From contig OX381714.1 of NCBI GenBank assembly GCA_947462335.1, positions 17,766,618-17,830,617 on the forward strand: a stretch of DNA of 64,000 bases. The letters are read 5' to 3'. The stretch is from Harmothoe impar (lineage: Eukaryota > Annelida > Polychaeta > Phyllodocida > Polynoidae). The position numbers and the translations under genes were made by a program. How positions within the stretch are numbered: the first letter of the stretch is position 1; each line of letters opens with the position of its first letter. The notes under the pieces were generated by a model. It was given only the letters and a program-made list of their open reading frames with translations. It did not search any database and was not told the DNA's origin. Shown here one piece after another: positions 13,174 to 24,849 of the stretch.

Positions 13174-14052
13174 GGCGGGCTATGAAGGACAAACCATGTG
13201 CGCATGGTCACCCAATGTTTTGAAACTTTGGCCATGTATGTTGGTTACAAACCAAACTTCCCCTTATAGAGTAGTGCAATGGTGAAAGGGTACAAGATGA
13301 CTGATAGCTGGAATGTAGATGGTAACATACCTACTATCAGGTAGCTAAGTAATCCCACAGCATTCAACAATACCACCTCATCAGGCATGCAAACACACAA
13401 ATATCACCACAATCAGCATGACTGACTGAATAAAGTCAAGCAATCTGGCATTGCAGAAGAGAACTAAAGTACCCATTGTCTACAGATCATAGACCTAATA
13501 CCCAGTCTATATTGATGTGTGTGTGGGATTGACAGGAATAGGGGGGAGAATGTGCTGTTGACAATAGGTAGACTAATAAGTAAGCATGTCCTGAGGTATT
13601 ATTGACAGCAAATTAGTTTCTGGGCAGTGAGTCATATCAGTTGCACAAACATAGGCACATCAGTAAATTATAGGAAATGTATGCTCTCTGCGTCTTTTTC
13701 AGCACAGTTGCCTCCATGAAGCAAACATTTTCAAGTTGAGCCCCCATCATTTCTGTAGGAAATAACAGTGGATCAACAAGGTAAAATGTACCCCCTCCAA
13801 GGAATTTAAGTAATGACTTTGGCCACCAGGGGGCCCCATAGGACCAAACATGTTCAAATTATAATCTCATAATTTTAATAGAGCTTCCATATATGGGTAT
13901 AAAAAGACGTTCAGACCCGTATTTTTGTACACAGTGGTTGCTGTAAAAAATGATTTTCATTCTAAATTGTTATATGGGCACAAAACATTGATTCAACATT
14001 GACAACTGGTTGATAAAGGGTTACAGGGTGGATCAACCTGTTTTCAACATTG
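13174..14052. repeat. duplicated backbone left of the DIRS-order element
   Basis: Matches 4560-4850 and 40350-40900 (for example 13270-13400 and 13430-13540). At 13617-13740 it resembles 5410-5480 and 41515-41620. The last 70 bp are rich in a CAACATTGAT word that recurs at 18265-18320 and 18880-19020. No gene. Confidence 0.5.
13823..13834 (+). promoter_or_regulatory. CTCF-like core motif
   Basis: CCACCAGGGGGC matches the classical bilaterian CTCF core exactly. It stands alone in non-coding DNA about 220 bp left of the retroelement. Chance occurrence is possible; only the motif match is seen. Confidence 0.3.
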
Positions 14053-14206
14053 ATGGTGTAGAACACGCTCGTCGTGTTGTAGGTATTGGACACACTATAG
14101 GTGCCACTTAGACCGGAACAGACTTTAGGTACCGGTTACCTGCCGACCTCAGGTGACCAGCCTAGTACACCGGCACAGTCTACACCCAGGCAGCGTTGGT
14201 TTTTTT
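14053..14206 (+). repeat. split direct repeat A1
   Basis: Starts GGTGTAGAACACGCTCG (after AT) and ends GTTGGTTTTTT. It matches 17978-18130 with one indel and about one substitution. Confidence 0.9.
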
Positions 14207-14277
14207 CAGGCTGTGGAGAGCGTCACTTGGCTCCGTTTGGTAAATATTGCAGGTTCATTACCACAGACTCTAGCAGT

Positions 14278-15435
14278 ATGGAGGCTGAATTGACTGCCGC
14301 CGAACAGAAGCAGGCCATTGTGACCAGAATGCTACAGGAGGAGAAGCTAAAGAAAGCCCTCCTGGTGCAGCGGGAGTGTACGGAGGAATTGCAGCTGGAG
14401 CTCGCTCAGTTAAAATTGGAGAACGAGGAGAAGGACGAGGAACTCCGGGAGCGAGCCAACGAGCGGAGAGCGGGCGGCGGCGGCAGCGGCAGCGGAGGCG
14501 GCGGCGGTGGCAGCAGCGCAGGCGGAGGCGGCAGCGGCAGCAGCGGAGGCGGCATACCCGGCGGAGGCCCTGGCAGAGGCGGCATGGGGAGTGCCGGCCT
14601 GCGCAAGGGTCTACTCGGCGGGAGGGGGAGTCAACCCCTCTCACTACTGTCAGAGGATTTGGAGCGTGTCGGCAACTGGGATTGGAATGCAGGTATGAGA
14701 TCTTCCGGTGATTATGCTAAACGCAAAAGGTCTCGTTGTTGGCTGAGGCCGGACTTTCATATTATTAAAGACAAGGAGTTTGAGAAAATGTCCTACGACG
14801 AGCTTATGCTTGGAATGTCGGCCATTATGCTGTGCCTGTGTAAAGGCGGGGGTCCTGAGTGCCTGCTACCGGTAGACTATGCTGAGCATTTACATTACAT
14901 TTGCTTGAGAAAGGTGCAGGGTTACACGCATACAGCGCTGGTAGAATACGAGCATTCAGTGACGACCCGTGTTATGGACGAGGAAATAGGAGCGTATGCG
15001 GCGGCGGATTACCCTTCTATGCCAACGTTCCTGAGTGGGGATAAGACGGTTCAGTTTGAGGCGGCAATGTCGCTACTCGCGGCCAGAGCCGCGTCCCCGT
15101 CGGGTAACAAGACGGGCGGCAACTCTGGTGGCGGGAAAAAGGCGCCAACCGGCGGCAGACGCTACCCCAGTTTCTGTCCCAACGATATCTGTGCTAAATT
15201 TAATTTCTCAAGCTGCAACTTTGACTACTGTAATCGCGGTCATGTGTGTGCAGTATGCAGGGGAAGTCATCGAGCTAAAGACAGCCAGGAGTGTTTCAGT
15301 GCGTCAAGACGGGTGGGGTTTCCGCCCCTTCAAGGCGCAAACCACGGCAACACGGCGCCCTTTGTCAACAACTCGACGCAGGTTTACGACCAGCAATACG
15401 CGGCACCGAAGCACCAGCAGCCGCCGAGACATTAG
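14278..15435 (+). CDS. gag-like protein of the DIRS-order element
   Basis: I chose the ATG at 14278 (MEAELTAAEQ), which gives 385 residues. The frame is open back to 14101, but that part lies in terminal repeat A1. Residues about 1-65 are charged and heptad-like, probably a coiled coil. Residues about 65-120 are a Gly/Ser-rich low-complexity linker. A conserved-looking central region follows. Near the C terminus (15175-15300) is a cluster C-x9-C-x4-C-x4-HVC-x2-C-x4-H-x6-C, the zinc-binding arrangement seen in DIRS/Ngaro gag proteins. The likely role is nucleocapsid formation and RNA binding. The strong GC bias against the AT-rich flanks fits a mobile-element gene. This is the only frame of the element that looks unbroken. 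Confidence 0.75.
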   Translation: MEAELTAAEQKQAIVTRMLQEEKLKKALLVQRECTEELQLELAQLKLENEEKDEELRERANERRAGGGGSGSGGGGGGSSAGGGGSGSSGGGIPGGGPGRGGMGSAGLRKGLLGGRGSQPLSLLSEDLERVGNWDWNAGMRSSGDYAKRKRSRCWLRPDFHIIKDKEFEKMSYDELMLGMSAIMLCLCKGGGPECLLPVDYAEHLHYICLRKVQGYTHTALVEYEHSVTTRVMDEEIGAYAAADYPSMPTFLSGDKTVQFEAAMSLLAARAASPSGNKTGGNSGGGKKAPTGGRRYPSFCPNDICAKFNFSSCNFDYCNRGHVCAVCRGSHRAKDSQECFSASRRVGFPPLQGANHGNTAPFVNNSTQVYDQQYAAPKHQQPPRH

Positions 15436-15747
15436 AGGGCTCGGCGTCATTCGGCAGTGCTCGGCCATCTTCGGGCGGCGCCTCGGAGCTGGTTGCTGGC
15501 AGCGAGCGCGAGGCTTCTCTGGATAGGCTTTTCTACACGCCCGCTTGGCGGGAATCAGCAAAACTCACTCAAGATGGCGGCGGCGGGGCGGAGTATTCGG
15601 TAAACAAGCTAGCATTCTCGGACAAACTGCTGTGCTTCTCGGAATTAAGTGAGTTATCAGATCATTACGGCGGCTACGCACCTCTATATGACATTAGTGC
15701 GCCTCACTCAGTGGCTGGGGTCCTCTCTCAGTTCATACCGGCTGAGC

Positions 15748-16335
15748 TGGAACATTGACGGCGAGCAGGCATTTCTAGTAGACAATTTTCTGTCTTTTGG
15801 CGCCAAAGCATCAGCCTTTATTTTCAATCGCATCACGGACTCTGTCACCAGATACATGAACGCAGCGGGTTTCAATTGTATAAATTATTTGGATGACATG
15901 ATTGTATGGGAGGACACGTACGAGGAGTGTAAAGTAGCTCAACTAACTCTACATTCCCTTCTCAGGGAGCTTGGCTTCTACATAGCTTATAACAAAGTGT
16001 CATCGCCTAGCCAGGTACAGACCTATCTAGGGGTCGAAATAGACTCGGTAAACATGAAATTGCGTCTTCCAAAAGGAAAAATAGCCAAGCTACACAGTGA
16101 GTTATCCTTTTTCTCAGGTCGCCACAGGGCGACAAGGAAACAGCTCCAGCGGTTATGCGGAGTCTTGGCTCACTGCGCCACCCTAGTCAGGGGTGGACGC
16201 ACCTTCTCGCGGCACGTGATTGATCTACTTAGAGAATTCAGCGGCAACAAGCGGTACATCAGGCTCCCACCATCTTTCTTAAAAGACTTAGACTGGTGGA
16301 TAGGCTTCGCGGCATGGTTTAATGGAGATGGCTAG
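15748..16335 (+). pseudogene. reverse transcriptase, C-terminal part only
   Basis: The frame runs from the WNIDGEQAFLVDNFLSFG segment (the palm block that follows motif A) through the catalytic YLDD box near 15888-15900 to the thumb and connection region, ending WFNGDG-stop. The fingers and motif A, with its first catalytic Asp, are absent. The preceding frame (15291-15758) ends in sequence that does not supply them, so several hundred bases appear to have been deleted near 15750. RNase H continues in another frame, so a frameshift near 16325 also separates two domains that are normally fused. Confidence 0.75.
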
Positions 16336-16800
16336 AATTATAGATGGTTCCTCACATCCCTCAAGAACCCTGACGACTGATGCGTCAGATGTGGGGTGGG
16401 GAGCTATATGTGGCAAAGACTGGATGGCGGGGGGTTGGGATAGCAACTTGTCAGTAACCAATGATATGCATGACCATTGTGTGAATCATGGGCAGTCTCT
16501 ATCTAAGCAAGATCACATAAGTTTCAGAGAGCTGTACCCTATATTGGAGGCTCTGGATAGGTGGGGACACATATGGGCCAACTGTAAAATTGTATGTGAA
16601 ACTGACAATACCCAGGTGGTCGCAGCTATAAACAAGGGTAAAAGCACAAATGTGAAGGCCATGGACCTTCTGCGGGATATTTTCTGGAAAACTGTGTTAT
16701 ATAACTGCCACCTTTTCGCCACCTATCTTCCAGGGGTGGATAATATTCAAGCGGATTATGTGTCCAGATTGCCAAGTAAATTGAGTCTTATTCCCAACTT
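16322..16800 (+). pseudogene. RNase H domain of the DIRS-order element
   Basis: Encodes TTDASDVGWGA (first Asp), FRELYP (Glu), ETDNTQV (Asp) and DNIQADYVSR (last Asp), the four acidic residues of DIRS-type RNase H in order. It would degrade the RNA strand during reverse transcription. It overlaps the end of the reverse transcriptase fragment by 14 nt in a different frame. The domain itself looks intact, but it is cut off from its polymerase. Confidence 0.75.
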
Positions 16801-17809
16801 TGACTTATGTTGTAGGGGTGGCGGAATTACGACGGTCCCTAGACTTCCAAGCAGCCGAGATCCGCAACCATGCATGGGCGGAAACTACATGGAGGACAAA
16901 AGGATCTCAATGGCGCAAATACCTGTCCTTCTGTCAGGATGTACACGCAACACCTATCCCACGGACACTGCAACTATGGTGCAGTTTGTGGTGTCTCTCA
17001 GGGGAGGTCTACAGTACAGGACCATAGACAACTACGTCAGTGGTGTCCTGTCTTTGAATAAGTTCTATGGTTACAACAGAGATTATATTCGTCAAGACTT
17101 CATCTTTAAGGCCACTATGGGTGGTCTGAAAAGGATCATCGGTGATCCAGAACCTCTGCGCCCAACCTTAGCAGTTTCAGACTTACTGGATATGTTTGTG
17201 TGTGTGCAGCTACAGGATATTTCTTCAGCCTCAATGTGGACTTGCATAGTCCTGGCTTTCAGAGCACTTCTGCGCAAAAGCAATCTGGTCCCAGACACTC
17301 TCATTTCCCCTGGGGCCCATTACCTGCGGCGAGGGGCGGTGAGTTTTACTACCTGGGGCTGTCAGATTGCAATTTCCAGCTCTAAAACTTTGCAGTACAG
17401 GCAGAGGGTCCATTATGTACCGGTTACCCTCGCCCCAGGATCTCCTTTGTGTGCAGCGACACTCTTAAAGAATCACTTCCGGGTCTTTCCCCAGCAAGAC
17501 CCATCCACAGCGGCTTTCTGGATTAAAGGTCCATTGGGACCCACACCGCTCACATACCCTAAGCTTCTTTCGTATTTGAAGTTTCTACTCTCAAAAATCA
17601 ACAAAGACTCTCTGGGGGCAGGCATGCACTCCCTGAGACGTGCGGGCGCAGCATACATGTAAGGGCTAGGTTTGACCCTGGACGAGGTCAGACAAGCAGG
17701 CGATTGGGCGAGCATGGCGGCCCTGATTTACCTGACCAAGCCCATGTCTGGCAGGATCAGTTCAGACAAAGTGGTAGCTGCGGCTCTTAAGAATTTCTCA
17801 CGTAATTAA
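16800..17809 (+). pseudogene. tyrosine recombinase of the DIRS-order element, broken
   Basis: The N-terminal helical part (AEIRNHAWAETTWR..., 16850-16975) is in one frame and the catalytic part in another, so there is a frameshift near 16980. Box I Arg is in LLRKSNLVP (17260-17290) and box II in HSLRRAGA (17626-17649). An in-frame TAA at 17660 interrupts the protein before the catalytic Tyr in ALIYLTK (17725-17745). After it the frame stays open to the TAA at 17807. Members of this family insert the circular cDNA without a target duplication. This copy should be inactive. Confidence 0.78.
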
Positions 17810-17898
17810 TTCTCCTAGGATTGTCTTGCATTGGGCATACTGGACTTAACTTTGATATGATATTGAACACTGATATTGAACTTTGAACTTTGGGATTT

Positions 17899-17980
17899 GG
17901 CGGTGATTGTTAGTCACATTTAGCCCAAGTGCAAACCAATTTAACGCATTGTCTCCTCACCTATATATATAAGTTCAATG
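17899..17980 (+). repeat. split direct repeat B1
   Basis: Begins GGCGGTGATTGTTAGTC and ends AAGTTCAATG. It is repeated at 18183-18264 with one substitution and abuts A2. Confidence 0.9.
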
Positions 17981-18130
17981 GTGTAGAACACGCTCGTCTG
18001 TTGTAGGTATTGGACACACTATAGGTGCCACTTAGACCGGAACAGACTTTAGGTACCGGTCACCTGCCGACCTCAGGTGACCAGCCTAGTACACCGGCAC
18101 AGTCTACACCCAGGCAGCGTTGGTTTTTTT
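17978..18130 (+). repeat. split direct repeat A2
   Basis: Second copy of A1, directly following B1. The B1-A2 junction is the diagnostic split-direct-repeat arrangement. Confidence 0.9.
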
Positions 18131-18182
18131 AAAATTTTAGTATTATTTTCTTTATTACTTACTATGTCTTTGTAATAAATGG

Positions 18183-18264
18183 GGCGGTGATTGTTAGTCA
18201 CATTTAGCCCAAGTGCAAACCAATTTAACGCCTTGTCTCCTCACCTATATATATAAGTTCAATG
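18183..18264 (+). repeat. split direct repeat B2, right end of the element
   Basis: Second copy of B1, separated from A2 by about 50 AT-rich bases. Host sequence with CAACATTGAT words resumes at 18265. Confidence 0.88.
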
Positions 18265-19371
18265 CAATATTACTATTTCAACATTGTCAACCTGTTTCAA
18301 CATTGATGCAATGTTTGGATATCAACCTTGAATCAATCATGTGTTTCCCACCTTTCCCACTAGCTGCCTCCACAACCTACTCCTTAGCAGTTCTATGTAC
18401 TTGCTACATCTATTTTCCCTAATTGTAAGCTTATATTTTCTCATCAATGTATACAAATGATCAAAATGTCAGTCATTTTCATTGACATCTATGGTGTGTG
18501 CATTTGGTTGACATTTGGAAGTAAATGACATGAACTCAAGTACCGTTTCAGTAAGACACCCTTCATGTTGCTAAGAATAATAGATAAAGCTTCAGCTCTG
18601 AACAGGTCAGTTTGAAATGGATATGAATGCCTCTTAATGTGATCATCAGAGGTCTTTTATGTACCCCTACCCTGAATGGTGTTAGAATTAGCATATACCC
18701 TAGGAGAAATGAGGGCGGGGGATGTTGTAATGAAAATATATAAATTGTAAGGAATTTATCTGCATAGGAATACTGCATTTAGGTTGAAAACATGACATTA
18801 TATTGAATCTCAAACTATGCACCAGCAATCAATATTAAATCAATGTAAATAATCATTTATCATGTTTATTTGTTGTTGATTCACAATGGCTATATCAATG
18901 TTGAATCACTGATGAATGATTAACGTTGATGACCTCATCAATATCAACCAAATGACAACCCTGCATCAACTGTTGATATCATGTTGCTACACACATTGAA
19001 TGAACATTGAATCAACTAAAGTTTGCCCACTCACGTTAGATCCCTCTCAAAAATGATTTGTATTTTATCAATGGCTCTTTCATGCGATACAATCCTCTAT
19101 TCTACTTTACAGTTAATAAGGTATTTAACTATAAAAGTATGTGTGCTCTATATGCATGCTCTATATGTATACATTAATAGAGACAGAATATATCTTCTTC
19201 TCCTAGCGCTCACCAGGTGGCACTCTATACCTATATATATATCGGGCTTCCCGCTTCATCTTCTAGTATCCTTTGTTTTCCCAACATACACACATGTAGG
19301 ATTGTACGCATACCTGCCTGTTATTTAACTATAAAAATATATGAAATAATTTTGAGCAATAAAACACCTAC
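18265..19371. other. AT-rich stretch between the DIRS-order element and a first-exon remnant
   Basis: Nothing coding is recognised. CAACATTGAT/ATCAATGTTG words are scattered at 18265-18320 and 18880-19020 and resemble the sequence left of the retroelement. From 19046 it is homologous to 770-950. Confidence 0.4.
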
Positions 19372-19388
19372 CTGAGCAGTAGCCTCAT
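19372..19388 (-). pseudogene. shortened first exon of the secreted-protein family, copy 2
   Basis: ATG at 19388 reads MRLLL then meets a GTAGG donor at 19371. Relative to its 37-nt sisters it has lost 20 nt, which changes the exit phase and removes most of the hydrophobic stretch. It sits in the same duplicated context as 882-918. Probably a decayed copy. Confidence 0.45.
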
Positions 19389-19859
19389 GTTCTACGTATC
19401 AATTCACACAAGGTTGATGTCAAAGGTCCTCTTGGCTAGACTATTTCCCAATGGTGGCAATTGCTTTTTGTGCCTCTAATACTATCTGGCTCACAACCTC
19501 CTGTGCTCATACTGAGTCTTGTCTTTTAAAGGTGATGTAGGATTGTTTTTGATAGAATTGCTCACTAATGATGCATTGTAACACTATTCTACCCTTAATT
19601 CATTTATCCTATGCCCCTTCTACTCACCACCAGATGAATGAAATCCATGAAGCAATAATATCATTTAAGAAAATGATGCACAAAATTGTTTTAGATGGGT
19701 GTATCTTGTATGCACACATGCTACCACCAAAGATGGAATAACTATGAAAGGATAAGTGTATACTTCATCAAATTGTACCCCAATCAGTTTTAGGTATGTT
19801 CCTATTAGTTTGCCACTCTAATATGATATGATATGACACATTGCCCTATACTAGAAATC

Positions 19860-20090
19860 CCCCACAGAGATGGGTTATCACATTTATAATGTTTGCCCGA
19901 ATGGACCAGATTCCACCGGGATTTGAACTCAGGTCCCTGCACTTGCCAAGCAAGTATCCTACCTCTAGACCATGCGATCATCTGACTCTTTTTGACCCCT
20001 ACCATGTCTGAACTGGTAGAGCATGCACTGTGGGAGAGTGCTGCCACATGATGTGCCCCTTCGGGCTACACCACTGTGGCACAATCCCGA
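19860..20090 (-). mobile_element. tRNA-like SINE, copy 1
   Basis: On the minus strand a tRNA-Gly-like segment (about 19897-19983) has a box A-like TGGTCTAGAGG and a box B-like GAGTTCAAATCCC, preceded by a family-specific segment containing GGCACAGTGGTGT. A second copy lies at 20270-20475 in the same orientation. The anticodon arm is imperfect, so it is a tRNA relic and not a working tRNA. Confidence 0.55.
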
Positions 20091-20269
20091 ATCGCTACAC
20101 TACTCCCTGCCAGCTTCAATCAACCTATTGGACCAAGCTCACCTCGGCTTTTTTGGCTCCTCACGGTACCAGCACTTAGCCACTCCCAGGTAGTCAGCTG
20201 TCCTGTACCGGTCCAGACACCGAGTCTACGATCCCCTTCCACCAAGTGGGACCGTTTGCTGGAATCTCA

Positions 20270-20475
20270 AGTGTAATGGTTGCCCGAAAAGTTCAGATTC
20301 CACCGGGATTCAAACCCAGGTCCCTGTGCTTGCCAAGAGAGTATCCTACCTCTAGACCATGGAATCATCTGACTCCTTTCAACCCCTACCACGTCTGGAC
20401 TGGTGCTGCCACATGGTGTGCTCCTTCAGGCGACACCACTGTGCCACAATCCCAAATTGCTACACATTTAAAGCC
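20270..20475 (-). mobile_element. tRNA-like SINE, copy 2
   Basis: Minus-strand copy with TGGTCTAGAGGTAGG (box A-like) and GGGTTTGAATCCC (box B-like). The flanking body matches copy 1 (GTGGCAGCAC, GATTGTGGCACAGTGG). The 180 bp between the two copies are not tRNA-like and may be part of a longer composite repeat. Confidence 0.55.
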
Positions 20476-21099
20476 ATTGCATTGTGCATAAATCAACAAA
20501 TAAAAGGAACTGTTCAAAAGAGGAAGATAATTTTACTGGGCCTTTCCCTTAACTTTTCTTTTAAGGGAAGGAATACCCAAGGCAAGGTCGCTGCAGTGTC
20601 ATTCACACAAGTTTATTGCACTTGGACTAAAGTCCTAAAGTGCTTCTACACTTTGGAGGTAATCCCTTTACACTTCTGTGTCTAGGGCTGGCTTTAGATC
20701 CACTTATAGAAAAACTGCTTCTCCTAACGTCAGTCATCATAGCACATAAAAAGAGACCTTTGTTTGATCTTATCTCCTGATCTTCTATCCTTTTCAAATA
20801 CTCTTTCCAGCCCAACTTTGAATTATTTCTGAGTGGGAAAAGTTGACTACTAATTGAATGGGCGAGAGTTGATCCGTAATCAGACTGACCTCTCGGCCAA
20901 AATGAAGTGGCCTTTTATCAGCACTCATGGATAACACAAAGGATGCAATCGCCACCAGCTGGATTTGACATAACACTTTCCACTAGCACTTGCATATTTT
21001 ATAATCAGCATCATCATGTTAATTAGATATCTACAAAACCAAGATACATAGAGCTTATTTGCATTTGGGATTGGACTGTGCCCACACAAATCATGTTTG
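20476..21099. other. gene-free backbone segment
   Basis: The segment 20620-20690 resembles 2540-2600. Nothing else recognised. Confidence 0.4.
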
Positions 21100-22639
21100 A
21101 TAGGCCAGTTCTCAAAAACTAGACATGGTAACTGCTAATGAAATATGTCAAGGGAAATTTATGATGTTAATTCTAGGATTGACTTGTCATGATGTTCTAG
21201 TTTGGAGTTTGGAGTAAAGTTCTTATCAGGCTTTAAAGAATGTTGCCAGTAGATATGCATCATATGTAATTATAATTGGGATGTTCTCTATTGAACGTTA
21301 GCACAGAACATCAGACAATAATAACTGCTTGCAAATGTGAATGCTACAGCATCACATTTGGAATATCTGTACATTCTTTAGCATCTAGACCACACATTAT
21401 GATATTAGATTACTTCAGGCCATATATTTACAAAATATCAAAGTGTCTAGCTTACTGACCACTCTCAGCAGCTGATACCTTCTTCAGAGTTTCCCTTAAT
21501 CATACTGCACTAGGTACAGTGCACTTGGGTGAGGGGGTGGGTGGCGGAAAAGGGATATTTGGTTATCGGAGTGAGCTTATCTATGTCTCAACTCTCCTGT
21601 TCCCTCATTCCACTGCACATGCCTCCCTTAGCCTTCATTTGGTGCACTCAGGGTCGATTGCAAACACACTCTTTGTACATACAATGTGGAAAGCTAGCTT
21701 CAGGAAATTGTTTCAACTTTTTAAGGTCATCTGTCGCTCCATCTATCAGGGGAATCAAGCAGGGCCAGTGGGAATGGTATGTGACATTTCTATTTCTGTA
21801 TAATGCTTTATCTATTCTATATTTGTGAGCCTCAAAATAAGGCAGCATAGGTCTCTAGTACACATTTTTAATGGGATTTATCCACAAGACTTAATACAGG
21901 AATCCCCACTAAATTGACTAAATTGACTAAACACTAGGATTATAATACAATCACCAAGCACTTTGCTTGAACCTCAATAGGGTGGTGCTTCTTTACCATA
22001 GACCTGAGTTTGAGTTGACGAGTTTTTATTCTGGTGTTTCAATCAATATAAAAGTATACAGGTACATTTACAGTAGAGTTTGTTTCATTTATATTAAACA
22101 TACAATTGGCACACCCTCGTACATTACCTCCAATTCACTATTACCCTAACGTGTGATTCACACACAATGAAACATGGGGATTTTACTTCAGGTGGATGGG
22201 GGAGGGGGCAGTAAGGTGGAGGATGATGAGTGATATGATACCAAGTGGTGATTTACAATTCAGCATGCATCTGACCTCAGCCATCATGCCTCTCAGCAGG
22301 AGGTCAATGATATTACTCTCACATCCCAGAACCCAGATGTCTCCTCCTTCCTTAGACCATATGCCTCCCTTGCAGGCCTAGGTGTGACCTTTTATATGGC
22401 TGTGCTAGGCTATATTCATTATCTTGGTAGACCCTCATCCTTCTCTGGATCATATGGATCTCCTGCCTGGCACCTGTATCAATAGCCTCACTGCCTGCTC
22501 ACTGCACATATATGCTTTTTTCAGACAACGCCCACCTTAGTTGGCTGTTATCTCTGTGCCTCCTACAACTCTACAGCATCAAAGCATTTGGATCTCAGGC
22601 ATGTGGGCAATATACCTGAATGTGGGGTGTAGGGTGTAA

Positions 22640-22860
22640 GCAGGCCTGGATATCCTGGGACTTTCTGCATGCAAAGTCGCCTACAGGGGAGGTTTCACCA
22701 GCAAGGGGAGAGTCTCCCTTAATTAACACGGCTCCCAGGTGGAGGCTCGGCCCTTATCTCCAGAGATAAGGGCCACCAGGGGAGATAAGGCCACCGCCGG
22801 TCCGCCCCTCCAAGAGGGAATCTCCCAGTGCAGTATCTTATACAGGTGTGGTGGTAAGGG
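22640..22860. repeat. GC-rich hairpin segment
   Basis: Contains the inverted pair GGCCCTTATCTC / GAGATAAGGGCC around 22750-22777 and other short inverted words (GGGAGA/TCTCCC). It stands out in an AT-rich region and has no counterpart in copy A, so it may be a small insertion. Non-coding. Confidence 0.4.
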
Positions 22861-24849
22861 AGGGGTAAGGGGGGAGGAGAGCCCACATATAACTGTATTT
22901 TTTTTGGCTATATTTTGACATTTTAATCATAGTATTATCTCGATAGATACAAGACTGTTATACAATTCCATTAACTATTATTGTCCACCTGTATGTATAT
23001 ATATATAGATTAATCATTTTCAGCAAACAATTAGTCAGGGTCTATTTTCAAGATATCAAAATTGTTAAAGGCATTTTGCAGTAGAATTGTTTTTAGAGTT
23101 GGATTAGGATAATTCGGGTGTGCCGAATTCAAATCTGCCATATAACATTTCATATCTTGATATTATCTGGCCCAAAAATCAAAAACAAAATGGCTGCCAA
23201 TTTTGGCTCCTCAGTGGTTCATCTTTCATATCTGTATCATTTAATATTTGAAAATCCAAGACGGCGGCCATTTTCAAGATGGCTGCCCAAATCACATTTT
23301 CAAACTTGCTTCCTTCATAGAAATGGATGTAGTTGTTCATTCAGCTTAATCTTGGTGTCAAATTTTTATGTTTTCAGACCTGCTGTAGCAGCTTTCAACA
23401 CTTATAATTATTTCAGAGCAGTTAAAGGGCAGGAAAATGTGTATTTTAGATCATTTGTATAGTAAACTTGATTGTAGAAAAACAATTCTATTGCAAAATG
23501 CCTTGACCCATTTTATAAGGCCTCTTTTCCAGAAAATGCTCCCAACTCAATGGTAAGATATTAGCAAATTAGATTTTTTGATTGAATCTAAAATTAAATG
23601 TGTATTGACCCAAAATCAAGGGACGAAACACCCTCACTCTACTTTCTCCCTGCAAGGTTAATATTAAAAACAGGATCTTCCCCAACCAACCTGGTAATTA
23701 AGGGTTGTATAGGGTTGTTTGGGTGTACGATGGGCATTAGGAGGTATATTCTAATGGGAAGGTCAGTCTTCTACCAGGGTAAAATGCTCAGGTAACTCTT
23801 CATAGTTCAAGTGTAGAACACCAGAAGAAAAAATTATGTTGATCAGATCCATTATGCTGAAACATTATCACCTGTTTGTTTCAGGTAACATGGGAGGAAA
23901 ATGTAGGGTCGGTAGGTCGGATTAAAGAAAAATCTTTTACATGAATGTACTAGCCAATTTTTTTGAAACATCTAAAATTTCTTCAAAATTGGTAAAAAAG
24001 CTAAAATGTCTTCAAAATTGCATAGAAAAACGTAGGGTCGGCCCTGTTTTGATAGGGTCGGTCGGGTTACCTGAAACAAACTGTTTTTTTTGGCCTAAAT
24101 ATCTTATTGGCCTAAATATATTTTTGTCAGAGAATATCTGCCTTCCATGCTTGGCACAGATACTGTGCCACACCACTAAATACAATGTCATGGTCTAACT
24201 ATTATTCATGAGGTGCTTTGGGCAGGACAGTACCATCTGTAAACATGTACTGGGTTGTAAAGGGTCATTATGGGAGCCTAACTGCCTGATAATGAGGTGG
24301 GGTAACTGAGTGTGGGATGTTTTAGCAATGAACACATGTGAAAGGAGGTGCTGAGGGAGGTTAGGTCAGTTCAGCTAGGACAGGCCTGGACATTGCCAGC
24401 CTTCTATATGCAAATATCTAATCGTTATTTCTTAACCTAGTAAAAATGTAGCCATTGATCTCATGGTACTCAATAGTTGGCTATGAGTGGACGGATAATT
24501 AAGGCTTGGGCCTAGGTCTAGCTACTAAAGACTAAATCCCTGGACTCTGATTGGCCAGAGCCTTTGGGTAACCATGGTACACATAAGCATAGTGAGCCTT
24601 GTCAACAAGGCATTCAGTGGTTGTGCAATGTAGGATCAAGTAATCCTAATCCGTTTTTCCCTGAATAGTTGGCTATGAGAATCAACTGCCTGGCTGTAAC
24701 ATTGACCTGCTAGTTAGTCTATTGTGTACTGGAACAATGGTGTTGTGAATCTGATACAGCATCATGGGATGCAAGGCTTTAGCAATAGCATGTCATGGTC
24801 AGATAACACTCGCCCTGAACTGCTATTTTTGGCTTACCCAGCTGATAAA

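Larger units (their letters stand above)
14053..18264 (+). mobile_element. DIRS-order retrotransposon (Ngaro/PAT-like), degraded copy
   Basis: A 4.2-kb element with split direct repeats in the order A1 - genes - B1 - A2 - B2, typical of tyrosine-recombinase retroelements of the Ngaro/PAT type. It encodes a gag-like protein with a Cys/His cluster, a reverse transcriptase and RNase H, and a tyrosine recombinase with R, HxxR and Y boxes. No flanking target duplication is seen, as expected for recombinase-mediated insertion. The reverse transcriptase lacks its N-terminal half and the pol frames are broken, so this copy is not autonomous. I see no methyltransferase or SGNH-hydrolase domain. Confidence 0.88.

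Noticed and set aside
14270..14711. Arg-, Pro- or Ala-rich ORFs overlapping the gag gene
   Set aside because: Shadows of the Gly/Ser-rich linker of gag in other frames.
23155..23300. GGCGGCCATTTTCAAGATGGC words resembling YY1 sites
   Set aside because: Scattered in AT-rich non-coding sequence with no promoter or gene nearby; more likely an old repeat.
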